Assembly: GCF_030403745.1 (NCBI RefSeq)
Contig: NZ_JAQMWP010000001.1
Location: forward strand, 496,001 to 560,000
Direction: 5' to 3'
Length of the DNA: 64,000 nt
Source: Streptomyces sp. S.PB5
GTDB lineage: Bacteria > Actinomycetota > Actinomycetes > Streptomycetales > Streptomycetaceae
The translations under genes were made by a program, and so were the position numbers. Each line of letters starts with the position of its first letter. Positions within the stretch are counted from its first letter, which is position 1. The notes under the pieces were generated by a model. It was not told where the DNA came from. It searched no databases and saw only the letters and a list, made by a program, of their open reading frames with translations. This document shows, piece after piece, positions 35,376 to 44,074 of this stretch.

Positions 35376-36764
35376 TCAGTCGTGCGAGTGGAGGGGCTTG
35401 CCCGCGAGGGCCAGGTGGGCCTCGCCGAGCGCCTCGCTCTGCGTCGGGTGGGCGTGGATGAGCTGCGCGACCTCGGCGGGCAGCGCCTCCCAGTTGTAGA
35501 TCAGCTGGGCTTCGCCGACCTGCTCGCCCATGCGGTCGCCGACCATGTGGACGCCGACCACGGCACCGTCCTTGACCTGGACGAGCTTGATCTCGCCCGA
35601 GGTGTTCAGGATCTTGCTCTTGCCGTTGCCCGCCAGGTTGTACTTCAGAGCGACGACCTTGTCCGCACCGTAGATCTCCTTGGCCTTGGCCTCGGTGATA
35701 CCGACGGAGGCGACCTCCGGGTGGCAGTAGGTCACCCGCGGGACACCGTCGTAGTCGATCGGGACGGTCTTGAGACCGGCCAGCCGCTCCGCAACCAGGA
35801 TGCCCTCGGCGAAGCCGACGTGCGCGAGCTGGAGGGTCGGGACCAGGTCACCGACGGCGGAGATGGTGGGGACGTTCGTCCGCATGTACTCGTCGACCAG
35901 GACGTAGCCGCGGTCCATCGCGACGCCCTGCTCCTCGTAACCGAGACCGGCGGAGACCGGGCCGCGGCCGACCGCGACGAGCAGCACCTCGGCCTCGAAC
36001 TCCTTGCCGTCGGCCAGGGTGACCTTGACGCCGTCGGCGGTGTACTCGGCCTTCTGGAAGAAGGTGCCCAGGTTGAACTTGATGCCGCGCTTGCGGAACG
36101 CGCGCTCAAGAAGCTTGGAGGAGTTCTCGTCCTCGACCGGCACGAGGTGCTTCAGGCCCTCGATGACGGTGACCTCGGAGCCGAAGGACTTCCACGCCGA
36201 GGCGAACTCGACGCCGATGACACCGCCGCCGAGGATGATCGCGGACTTCGGTACGCGGTCCAGGACGAGGGCGTGGTCCGAGGAGATGATCCGGTTGCCG
36301 TCGATCTCCAGGCCCGGCAGCGACTTCGGCACGGAGCCGGTCGCGAGGAGCACGTGGCGGCCCTGGATGCGCTGGCCGTTCACATCGACGGAGGTGGGGG
36401 AGGAGAGCCGCCCCGTCCCCTCGATGTACGTCACCTTGCGGGAGGCGACGAGACCCTGGAGCCCCTTGTACAGACCGGCGATCACGCCGTCCTTGTACTT
36501 GTGGACCCCGGCGATGTCGATGCCCTCGAAGCTGGCCTTCACGCCGAACTGCTCGCTCTCGCGGGCCTGGTCGGCGATCTCGCCCGCGTGCAGCAGGGCC
36601 TTCGTGGGGATGCACCCTCGGTGCAGGCAGGTGCCGCCGACCTTGTCCTTCTCGATCAGGGCGACGTCCAGGCCCAGCTGCGCCCCGCGCAGGGCCGCGG
36701 CGTAACCGCCACTACCACCGCCGAGGATCACTAGGTCGAAAACGGTGCTGGCGTCGTTCGCCAC
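35376..36764 (-). CDS. lpd: Dihydrolipoyl dehydrogenase (E3)
   Basis: 462 residues from the GTG at 36764 with GGAGG 7 nt before it. It reoxidises dihydrolipoyl groups using FAD and NAD. The FAD site is LVILGGGSGGYAAALRGAQL, the redox disulfide is GGTCLHRGCIP, the NAD fold is SAIILGGGVIGVEFASAW, and the C-terminal interface is HAHPTQSEALGE with the catalytic His. All key residues are present. It is the first gene of the lpd-sucB unit, 300 nt from pepA. Confidence 0.97.
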   Translation of the reverse strand: MANDASTVFDLVILGGGSGGYAAALRGAQLGLDVALIEKDKVGGTCLHRGCIPTKALLHAGEIADQARESEQFGVKASFEGIDIAGVHKYKDGVIAGLYKGLQGLVASRKVTYIEGTGRLSSPTSVDVNGQRIQGRHVLLATGSVPKSLPGLEIDGNRIISSDHALVLDRVPKSAIILGGGVIGVEFASAWKSFGSEVTVIEGLKHLVPVEDENSSKLLERAFRKRGIKFNLGTFFQKAEYTADGVKVTLADGKEFEAEVLLVAVGRGPVSAGLGYEEQGVAMDRGYVLVDEYMRTNVPTISAVGDLVPTLQLAHVGFAEGILVAERLAGLKTVPIDYDGVPRVTYCHPEVASVGITEAKAKEIYGADKVVALKYNLAGNGKSKILNTSGEIKLVQVKDGAVVGVHMVGDRMGEQVGEAQLIYNWEALPAEVAQLIHAHPTQSEALGEAHLALAGKPLHSHD

Positions 36765-37064
36765 GTCACGTCCTCCATGCATGTGCGCCTACGCCGGTCT
36801 GCGGTGACCGGTCGGCGGCTGGTGTCCGGCCGCTCTTTCTTCGGCCCTGTGGTGGGGCCCTGTCCTGCCGAGCCCCATCTTCGCACTTGTCCGAGGAGAA
36901 CGAGACGCCGGGCCGGGGTGTGAGACACCACACGCTCACATGTGAGGACGGCACAAACCGAGATGCCTGGGGCGACATACCTAGGGGCGCGGGGAACTGC
37001 GCGACCAGCCACAACCGGTCCGCAGTCGCCCACGCCCCTCAGGCGCCGAGCTCTTAGGCGAACA
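36765..37064. other. Intergenic region between lpd and pepA
   Basis: A 300-nt stretch between two minus-strand genes. It must hold the lpd promoter. The pepA-proximal part contains an interspersed repeat (36983-37040). I see no convincing ORF or RNA gene. Confidence 0.6.
36983..37040. repeat. Interspersed intergenic repeat, copy 1
   Basis: AGGGGCGCGGGGAACTGCGC followed by GACCAGCCACAACCGGTCCG and CAGTCGCCCACGCCCCT. The ends (AGGGGCG/CGCCCCT) are complementary, so it can fold as one hairpin. A close copy is at 40994-41040, with the same core up to AGCCACAAC. Sequences of this kind are, to my memory, widespread in Streptomyces intergenic regions. Confidence 0.8.
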
Positions 37065-38585
37065 TCAGCCCAGGTCACCCGCGGCGGTCAGCTCCGCCAG
37101 CCGCACCAACGTACGCACCGCCGTCCCCGTACCCCCCTTGGGCGTGTACCCGAACGGCCCACCCTCGTTGAAGGCCGGCCCCGCGATGTCGAGGTGCGCC
37201 CAGGTGATGCCCTCGCCCACGAACTCCCGCAGGAAGAGCCCGGCGACCAGCCCGCCACCCATCCGCTCACCCATGTTCGCGATGTCGGCGGTGGGGGAGT
37301 CCATCCCCTTGCGCAGGTGCTCCGGCAGCGGCATCGGCCAAGCCGGCTCGCCGACCTCCTCCGCCGCCTCGTGCACCGCGGAGCGGAACGCGTCGTCGTT
37401 CGCCATGATCCCGAACGTCCGGTTGCCCAGCGCCAGCATCATCGCCCCGGTCAGCGTCGCCACGTCGACGATCGCGTCCGGCTTCTCCTCGGACGCCGCC
37501 CACAGCGCGTCCGCCAGCACCAGCCGGCCCTCGGCGTCGGTGTTGAGCACCTCGACCGTCTTGCCGCTGTACATCCGCAGCACATCGCCCGGCCGCACCG
37601 CGGACCCCGACGGCATGTTCTCGGCCAGCGCCAGCCACCCGGTGACGTTCACCTCGAGCCCGAGCCGGGCCACCGCGACGACGGCCGCGAAGACCGCCGC
37701 CGCCCCGCTCATGTCGCACTTCATCGTCTCGTTGTGACCCGCCGGCTTCAGCGAGATGCCGCCCGAGTCGTACGTGATGCCCTTGCCGACGAGCGCGAGG
37801 TGCTTCTTCGCCTTGGACGAGGTGTACGACAGCTTCACCAGCCGCGGCTTCGCCTCGGAACCGCCGCCGACGCCGAGGATGCCGCCGTAGCCGCCCTTGA
37901 CCAGCGCCTTGTCGTCGAGCACCTGCACCTTGATGCCGTGCTCCTTCGCCGCGGCCTGTGCGACGGCGGCGAACGCCTCCGGGTACAGGTCGTTCGGCGG
38001 GGTGTTGATGAGGTCACGGGCCCGGTTGAGCTCCTCGGTGACCGCGAGCGCCCGCTCGACGGCCGCCTTGTGGGCGCGGTCCCGGGGCTTGCCGCCGAGG
38101 AGGGCGACCTCGGCCAGCGGCGCCTTGCCGTTCTTCGGGTCCTTGCCGTTCTCCTTGTACGCGTCGAAGGAGTACGCCCCGAGCAGCGCGCCCTCGGCGA
38201 CCGCGCCGACATCCGCGGCGTCCGTGAGCGGCAGGGCGAAGGCGGCCTTCTTGGAGCCGCTCAGGGCCCGGGCGGCCGAACCGGCGGCCCGGCGCAGCGC
38301 CTCGGCGTCGAACGCGGAGTCCTTCTCGGGCTCCGGGCCGAGCCCCACCGCCACCACGAGCGGGGTCTTGAAGCCGGACGGCGCCGGCAGCTTCGTCACC
38401 TCGCCCTCGGCGCCCGCGGCACCGAGGGTCTCCAGGACGCCGGCGAGCTTGCCGTCGTAGGCCTTGTCCACGGCTTCGGCACCCGGGGCGACGACCGGGC
38501 CCTTCGCGCCCTTGGCGACACCGATCACGATCGCGTCGGCCCGCAGGCCGGGCGCCGCGGCGGTGCTGAGAGTGAGAGCAGTCAC
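37065..38585 (-). CDS. pepA: Leucyl aminopeptidase (M17)
   Basis: 506 residues. The M17 catalytic domain carries the signature NTDAEGRLVLADAL with metal-ligand Asp and Glu, plus KGITYDSGGISLKP (Lys, Asp) and MKCDMSGAAAVF. The N-terminal half is the variable family domain. It removes N-terminal amino acids as a hexamer using two divalent metals. Gene order lpd-pepA is tandem, but the 300-nt gap suggests separate transcripts. Confidence 0.95.
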   Translation of the reverse strand: MTALTLSTAAAPGLRADAIVIGVAKGAKGPVVAPGAEAVDKAYDGKLAGVLETLGAAGAEGEVTKLPAPSGFKTPLVVAVGLGPEPEKDSAFDAEALRRAAGSAARALSGSKKAAFALPLTDAADVGAVAEGALLGAYSFDAYKENGKDPKNGKAPLAEVALLGGKPRDRAHKAAVERALAVTEELNRARDLINTPPNDLYPEAFAAVAQAAAKEHGIKVQVLDDKALVKGGYGGILGVGGGSEAKPRLVKLSYTSSKAKKHLALVGKGITYDSGGISLKPAGHNETMKCDMSGAAAVFAAVVAVARLGLEVNVTGWLALAENMPSGSAVRPGDVLRMYSGKTVEVLNTDAEGRLVLADALWAASEEKPDAIVDVATLTGAMMLALGNRTFGIMANDDAFRSAVHEAAEEVGEPAWPMPLPEHLRKGMDSPTADIANMGERMGGGLVAGLFLREFVGEGITWAHLDIAGPAFNEGGPFGYTPKGGTGTAVRTLVRLAELTAAGDLG

Positions 38586-38950
38586 GGTGGTGAAATCTCG
38601 CTTCCGATGTGAAGTTCAGTAGGTCGAGTCTGGGTGGGTCGACCGGGCCCGACAGCCGACCCTAGATCTGCGTCAGGGAGCGGCATCGACCGGGGCCTTC
38701 ACCCCGTCGATGAACACCCGCACCGAGCCTACGCGCGTGTGGCTCGTTCGCTCATTCCTGCGGGCGTTCACCTGTCGGTGGCGTCGTGGCCACTTCTCAT
38801 CCCTCACTCCCGGTGACCTGAGCCACACTCCTGGTGTTCCGGTGGGCACCCCGCTCACCGCTTTGCATGATTTCCAAGATCTTCCTTGGATGTATCACAA
38901 GGGACCATGAGGGGCCCTCAAGGAGATCTTCTGGGGGGAAGGGACACCCA
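38586..38950. other. Divergent intergenic region between pepA and the Agd3-like gene
   Basis: 365 nt without a supported gene. Near the plus-strand start are short palindromes (CCAAGATCTTCCTTGG, GAGGGGCCCTC, repeated AGATCTT) that could form a leader hairpin before the GGGAAGG ribosome-binding site at about 38937. Short ORFs present here have no ribosome-binding site and look random. Confidence 0.5.
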
Positions 38951-40984
38951 ATGGCGCAGAGTGCGCACAGATGGAGAGCCACGGCCGCCGTCGCCACGAC
39001 GGCGGGACTCATCGCGCTGGGGCTGGGCGCACCCGGCGCCGCGGCCGCGGCGACGCCGCGCATCGATCTCAAAGTACTGGTCGTGGACAACGGCGACAGC
39101 CCGGTTCAGGCCATCACCGCCCAGCTGAAGAGCACCGGCATCCCGTACACCACCGTCGACCTGAACGACCCGGGCCGCCCGGCCATCACGGACGCCTTCC
39201 TCAGCGACACGGTGAACGGCACGCCCCGGGCCAAGTACCAGGGCGTGGTGATGCCCAACGAGGCCCCGTTCGGCGCCGGTTCGGCCGAGCAGACCGCGTT
39301 GGAGACCTACGAGCGGACGTACGGCATCCCGCAGGTCGACGCCTACACCTGGGCGCACCCGGGAGTGGGCCTGGAGTACAGCAGCTACTCGGGCTCGCTG
39401 GACGGGCGGGAGGCGGGCGTCACCACCGCCGGCAAGGCGGGGCCCTTCGGCTATCTCGACGGCGCGCTCACCTTCGAGGACAACTCCCCGTCGGTGCTGG
39501 AGAGCTACGGCTATGTGGCCACGCCCGGCACCGGCTTCACCAGCTACGTCGACACCGCCGTGCCCGGCGGCACCGGCCGCGGCAGCCTGATCGGCGAGTA
39601 CGCCCACGACGGGCGCCGCGAACTCGTGGTGACCTTCGCCTACAACCAGTACCAGCAGCAGTACCGGGTACTCGCCCGCGGCATCGTCGAATGGCTCACC
39701 CAGGGCGTGCACCTGGGGCAGGCCCGCAACTACTTCGCCGTCCACATCGACGACGTCCTCGCCCCCGACAGCCGGTGGGACACCCAGGCCAACTGCACGC
39801 CCGGCGACTTCGACTGCGCGGGCGGCGACGGCGAGGGCACCACGCCGATCCGGATGACCGCCGCCGACGCGGTCCACGCCGCCCAGTGGCAGCAGCAACA
39901 GGGCTTCACCCTCGACATGGTCTACAACGCCGGCTCCGGCGAGGAGTGGAAGACCGAGCACGGCGGCACGGACGCCCTCGCCACCCAGCTGCTCGCCGAC
40001 AAGGCCAAGTACCGCTGGATCAACCACACCTACACGCACAGGTTCCTGGGCTGCGTCCAGGACACCTCCACCGTGCCGTGGAGCTGCGCGAAGAACGCCG
40101 ACGGTACGACGCAGTACATGAGCCGCGCCGACATCTCCGCCGAGATCCGCAACAACTACAACTGGGGCGTTTCCAAGGGCCTTCCGATGACCCGCGGCGA
40201 ACTGGTCACCGGTGAGCACTCGGGCCTGAGGACCCTGCCGCAGCAGCCCGACGACAACCCCAACCTCGCCGGCGCCCTCGCCGACAACGCCATCAAGTGG
40301 ACCGGCTCCGACAACTCCCGTGAGCCGGAGCAGCGTTCCGTCGGCAGCAGCACCAAGACGGTGCCCCGCTACCCGATGAACGTGTACTACAACGTGGGCA
40401 CCGACGCCGAGATGGTCGACGAGTACAACTGGATCTACACCTCGGCGGCCGACGGCGGCAGCGGCATCTGCGAGAACAACCCGACCTCCACCTGCCTCCC
40501 CGGCCCGCTCGACCCGGCCACCGGCTACCAGTCGTACATCGTCCCGCAGGAGGCCCGCACGGCCCTCGGCCACGCGATCAGCAACGACCCGCGCCCGCAC
40601 TACGCCCACCAGTCCAACCTGGCCGAGGACCGCACCCTCTACCCGGTCCTGAACAAGGTCCTGGCCGACTACCGGGCCCTGTTCGCCGACAACACCCCGG
40701 TCCAGAACCTCTCCCAGACCGCCATCGGCACCGAACTCCAACGCCGGGCGGCATGGCAGGCGGCGCTGGTGAGCGGCAAGGTGACGGCGTACCGGATCGG
40801 CACGACGGTTACGATCACGGCTCCGAGCGGGACTCAGATCCCCGTGACCGCCCCGGAGGGCACGAAGAAGCAACTCCTGCTGTCTACCACTGCGTTCGGG
40901 ACACCGTACGCGGGGCAGCGCTCGGCCTGGACCACGCCGGAGCCGCTGCAGTCGGCGGTAACTCTGAAACTGCCTCAGGGGTAG
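38951..40984 (+). CDS. Secreted Agd3-like carbohydrate deacetylase
   Basis: 677 residues from the ATG at 38951; the GGGAAGG before it decides the start. A signal peptide covers residues 1-34 (ALGLGAPGAAAAA). A Rossmann-like N-terminal part (KVLVVDNGDSPVQAITAQLK) precedes a deacetylase-like region: FAVHIDDVL (Asp267, Asp268) and WINHTYTHRF (His359, His363), the Asp/HxxxH metal-binding set of polysaccharide deacetylases. Overall it resembles fungal Agd3 (CE18), which deacetylates galactosaminogalactan. The next four genes fit a polymer of this kind. The exact substrate is inferred from context. Confidence 0.72.
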   Translation: MAQSAHRWRATAAVATTAGLIALGLGAPGAAAAATPRIDLKVLVVDNGDSPVQAITAQLKSTGIPYTTVDLNDPGRPAITDAFLSDTVNGTPRAKYQGVVMPNEAPFGAGSAEQTALETYERTYGIPQVDAYTWAHPGVGLEYSSYSGSLDGREAGVTTAGKAGPFGYLDGALTFEDNSPSVLESYGYVATPGTGFTSYVDTAVPGGTGRGSLIGEYAHDGRRELVVTFAYNQYQQQYRVLARGIVEWLTQGVHLGQARNYFAVHIDDVLAPDSRWDTQANCTPGDFDCAGGDGEGTTPIRMTAADAVHAAQWQQQQGFTLDMVYNAGSGEEWKTEHGGTDALATQLLADKAKYRWINHTYTHRFLGCVQDTSTVPWSCAKNADGTTQYMSRADISAEIRNNYNWGVSKGLPMTRGELVTGEHSGLRTLPQQPDDNPNLAGALADNAIKWTGSDNSREPEQRSVGSSTKTVPRYPMNVYYNVGTDAEMVDEYNWIYTSAADGGSGICENNPTSTCLPGPLDPATGYQSYIVPQEARTALGHAISNDPRPHYAHQSNLAEDRTLYPVLNKVLADYRALFADNTPVQNLSQTAIGTELQRRAAWQAALVSGKVTAYRIGTTVTITAPSGTQIPVTAPEGTKKQLLLSTTAFGTPYAGQRSAWTTPEPLQSAVTLKLPQG

Positions 40985-40993
40985 CGCCCCGTC

Positions 40994-41040
40994 AGGGGCG
41001 CGGGGAACTGCGCGACAAGCCACAACGGACCCGCAGTCGG
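40994..41040. repeat. Interspersed intergenic repeat, copy 2
   Basis: The AGGGGCGCGGGGAACTGCGC core with GACAAGCCACAAC and CCCGCAGTCGG, near-identical to the copy at 36983-37040. It begins 10 nt after a stop codon, and GCGCCCC/GGGGCGC (40984-41001) also makes a terminator-like hairpin. Confidence 0.8.
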
Positions 41041-41096
41041 CCATGGCGCGCAGTTCCCTCGCACAACATCCGCAAACAGGGGGGAGCCGCGCAGCG

Positions 41097-42617
41097 ATGC
41101 GTACGGGCAGACACGTCACCATGCTCACCGAAGGCACCTACCCGCATGTCCACGGCGGCGTCAGCACCTGGTGCGACCAACTCGTCAAGGGCATGCCGGA
41201 GGTCGACTTCCACATCCTGTCGCTCACCGGAAGCGGCCGCGAACCCGTGACCTGGGAGCTGCCGCCGAACGTGTACCGCCACACCTCGGTGCCGACCTGG
41301 GGCCCGCTCCCGGGCCGCAGACACGCCCCGTACGGCAAGGCGAGGCGCCGCTTCATCGACTCGTACGAGCGTCTCCTGCTCGCCTTCCTGGACCCCGAGT
41401 CCCCCTGCGACTTCGGCGAGGCCCTCTACGAACTGGCCGGGCTCGCCCGTGACGGACGCCTGTCGGCGGCCCTGCGCACCGAGACGGCCCTGCGCTCCCT
41501 GATGTGGATCTGGACGATGCCGCACCTGCCGACGGCCGAGGCCAACCCCACGGTCCATGACGCCCTGACGGCGACCGACCTGCTGGAACACGCCCTGCGC
41601 CCCCTCGGCGTCCGCATCCCCGAGGACTCGGTCGCCCACGCGGTGAGCAGCGGCCTGGCCACCCTGCCCGCCCTCGCCGCCCACGAACTGGACGGCGTAC
41701 CGTTCCTCCTCACCGAGCACGGCATCTACCTCCGAGAGCGCTACCTCGGCTACCGCTCGGACGCCCAGCGCTGGCCGGTGAAGGCCTTCATGCTCGGCTT
41801 CTACCGCGAACTCAACTCGCTCGGCTACCGGGCCGCGGACCTGATCACCCCGTGCAACCAGTACAACCGCCGCTGGGAGGAGCGCGGCGGCGCCGACGGC
41901 GACAAGATCCGCACGGTCTACAACGGCGTGGACCCGTCCGCCTTCCCCCATGCGGGCCCTGAGCCCGAGGTCCCGACCCTCACCTGGTGCGGCCGGGTCG
42001 ACCCCATCAAGGACCTGGAGACCCTGATCCGCTCCTACGCCATGGTCCGCGCCGAGCTCCCGGAGACGAGACTGAGGCTCTTCGGCCCGGTCCCGCCGGG
42101 CGGCGAGGAGTACAGGACCAGGCTGGAGAAGCTCGCCGCCGAACTCGGCGTCACCGACGGACTCACCTTCGAGGGCCGCATCAACGAGGTGTGGCGGGCC
42201 TACGCGGCCGGTCACGTCGTCATGCTCTCCTCCATCTCGGAGGGCTTCCCGTTCTCCATCATCGAGGCCATGTCCTGCGGCCGCACGACGGTGTCGACGG
42301 ACGTGGGGGGAGTGCGGGAGGCGGTGGGCGACACGGGTCTGGTGGTCCCGCCGCGTGAACCGGAGAAACTGGCGGCAGCAGCGCTGACTCTCCTCCGGGA
42401 CGACGAACGACGCCTGAAACTCGGCGAGTTGTCGCGACAGAGGGTGATCGACCGCTTCACACTCCGCCGTTCCGTCGACAACTTCCGGACGATCTACCAG
42501 GAGCTCGCAGGCATGCCCGAGGTGTACGAGCCCACGCTCGAAACCGTCGCCGACTGGACCCTCGAACTGCGCGACCCCTGGTACGCCGCGGTCGCGACGG
42601 ACGGAACCGACTGGTGA
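41097..42617 (+). CDS. PelF-like GT4 family glycosyltransferase
   Basis: 506 residues. The ATG at 41097 has GGGGGAG upstream, so it is preferred over an ATG at 41043 lying in the repeat. Key segments are MLTEGTYPHVHGGVSTWCDQ near the start, FLLTEHGIYLRERYLGY, TVYNGVDP, WCGRVDPIKDLETLIRSYA and the nucleotide-sugar site SEGFPFSIIEAMSCG (EX7E). These match PelF, the cytoplasmic transferase that polymerises partly acetylated galactosamine/glucosamine chains in Pel loci using a UDP-sugar. Its stop overlaps the next start (GTGA), so the downstream membrane protein is translationally coupled. Confidence 0.85.
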   Translation: MRTGRHVTMLTEGTYPHVHGGVSTWCDQLVKGMPEVDFHILSLTGSGREPVTWELPPNVYRHTSVPTWGPLPGRRHAPYGKARRRFIDSYERLLLAFLDPESPCDFGEALYELAGLARDGRLSAALRTETALRSLMWIWTMPHLPTAEANPTVHDALTATDLLEHALRPLGVRIPEDSVAHAVSSGLATLPALAAHELDGVPFLLTEHGIYLRERYLGYRSDAQRWPVKAFMLGFYRELNSLGYRAADLITPCNQYNRRWEERGGADGDKIRTVYNGVDPSAFPHAGPEPEVPTLTWCGRVDPIKDLETLIRSYAMVRAELPETRLRLFGPVPPGGEEYRTRLEKLAAELGVTDGLTFEGRINEVWRAYAAGHVVMLSSISEGFPFSIIEAMSCGRTTVSTDVGGVREAVGDTGLVVPPREPEKLAAAALTLLRDDERRLKLGELSRQRVIDRFTLRRSVDNFRTIYQELAGMPEVYEPTLETVADWTLELRDPWYAAVATDGTDW

Positions 42618-44074
42618 GCGGCTCCGTCTGGCTCCCCCCGGGCGCCCGCCCGGACACCGTCGCCGGCATCCCCCGGCAACGCACCCCGAGCTGGGCCGCA
42701 CCGGACCCCATCGACGAACTGGCGGCCCGCCTCGAAGACTTCGTCGCCGCGGCCGTCCACCCCGACGAGATAGCCGCCCTCCTGGAATCCGACGGCATGT
42801 CGGACGACCAGATACGCGAGCGCTACGGCGTCAAGAACTCCTTCGCACTGGCCGAGGAGCTGTACGAGCGGGTCGACCGCCGCTACCCCGAACCGGACGG
42901 ACCCCTCCACGACCCCTGGCAGGTCGGCCTGTTGGGCTGTCTGCTCCGGGGCGTGGTCTTCGCACTGCCGGGCTTCGGCTACGTCCTGGGCGCCCCCCTG
43001 ATGACCGGCCCGAGAGACTTCGGCCTCCCGGCCGGCACGGTCCCCCTCCTCGCGGGCGCCCTCGTCGGCTGGACCTGGAACCAGGGCCTGGCGCATCGGG
43101 CGTACTCCTGGCTGGGCTTGGGAGACCGTACGGCGGCCAGACGCAGCCTGCTGCTGGGCGCCCCGGTGGGCGCGGTGCTGGGTGTGCTGGCCGCGCTGCT
43201 GGTGGCGGGCACGGGAGACGTGGCGGGCGTGGCTTTCGCCGCGGGCCAGTCCGTGTACCTGGGAGCGTCGACGGTTCTGCTGGTCCTGGGGCGCGAACGG
43301 GTGCTGCTGCTGGCGTTGTTGCCCATGGCGGGCGGGGCGGCTCTGGCCCTGGCCCACCCGGTGCCGGACGCAGCGAGACTCGTCCTGCTGCTCGGCTGCT
43401 TGGCGGCGGTGGCGATCCTGGGGCTGGTGGAGGTCCTGCCGCTGGGTGACGTACCCAAGGGCCGCAGGGTCGTATTCAATGTGCGGCTGCCGCGGCGCGG
43501 ACGCGACAAGCCACGAACCACCCGCAGCCGCCGGACAACCATGGGCCCCCGTCTCTTCGCCTCCCTCCCCTACGCCCTGTTCGGCCTGGGAACCGGCGTC
43601 CTGGTGCTCTACGCGGCCCTGGACGACGCCCTGGCCGCGGTCGCCCTGACCCTCGGCATGGGCCCCGCGGAATGGCTGCTCCACCGCTTGCGCAGCAGCA
43701 GCCTCACCGGCCTCCGCAACTCCCGCACCCCGAAGGCCTTCTGGCGCACCACGGCAACCGCCCTGCTGGAATGCCTGGCCGCCTATCTGGCCATCCTCCT
43801 CGCCCTCGGCCTCGTCACCGACATCACCGGCGCCCATCTGGCGGCCCTGCTCCTCCTCGGCGTCGTCCTCTGGACCGGCCTGCTGCTCCAGTCCTTCGGC
43901 GCCATCCTCACCGCGACGGCGATCTGTCTCGCCGCGGCCTCGGCCCAGACGCTCGCCCTGCTGACCCACGCGGGCGACCACCACTGGATCGCCCTGACCG
44001 TCTACGGCACCGCGGCCGTCGCCCAAGCCGCCCTTGTCTGCGCCCTGTTGGGGAGAGTGACCGCCCACCGATGA
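42614..44074 (+). CDS. Polytopic membrane protein of the Pel/GAG-like locus
   Basis: 486 residues from a GTG that overlaps the glycosyltransferase stop. The N-terminal 90 residues are soluble (PDPIDELAARLEDFVAAAVH, SDDQIRERYGVKNSFALAEE). They are followed by about ten to twelve hydrophobic helices, with a basic cytoplasmic loop near 290-315 (RRGRDKPRTTRSRR). I see no family motif. Position next to a PelF-like enzyme suggests the membrane partner that exports or anchors the polymer, the place PelG takes in known Pel loci, though sequence similarity is not evident. Its stop overlaps the next ATG (ATGA). Confidence 0.75.
   Translation: MSGSVWLPPGARPDTVAGIPRQRTPSWAAPDPIDELAARLEDFVAAAVHPDEIAALLESDGMSDDQIRERYGVKNSFALAEELYERVDRRYPEPDGPLHDPWQVGLLGCLLRGVVFALPGFGYVLGAPLMTGPRDFGLPAGTVPLLAGALVGWTWNQGLAHRAYSWLGLGDRTAARRSLLLGAPVGAVLGVLAALLVAGTGDVAGVAFAAGQSVYLGASTVLLVLGRERVLLLALLPMAGGAALALAHPVPDAARLVLLLGCLAAVAILGLVEVLPLGDVPKGRRVVFNVRLPRRGRDKPRTTRSRRTTMGPRLFASLPYALFGLGTGVLVLYAALDDALAAVALTLGMGPAEWLLHRLRSSSLTGLRNSRTPKAFWRTTATALLECLAAYLAILLALGLVTDITGAHLAALLLLGVVLWTGLLLQSFGAILTATAICLAAASAQTLALLTHAGDHHWIALTVYGTAAVAQAALVCALLGRVTAHR
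43491..43543. repeat. Possible degenerate copy of the interspersed repeat inside a coding region
   Basis: The stretch contains CGCGACAAGCCAC, identical over 13 bases to the intergenic copy at 40994-41040, followed by a diverged CACCCGCAGCCGCC and ACCATGG, which follow the same order as in that copy. It codes for the basic loop of the membrane protein. Confidence 0.45.

Noticed and set aside
33606..36734. 1042-codon plus-strand open frame across sucB and lpd
   Set aside because: It spans two real minus-strand genes and their gap; composition is Gly/Arg/Asp/Val repeat text typical of shadow frames.
38710..38910. 66-codon plus-strand ORF as a leader peptide for the Agd3-like gene
   Set aside because: No ribosome-binding site is present and the sequence lacks any leader-like feature.
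38918..41137. 739-codon minus-strand open frame opposite the Agd3-like gene
   Set aside because: The plus-strand gene has a ribosome-binding site, signal peptide and catalytic motifs; the shadow has none.
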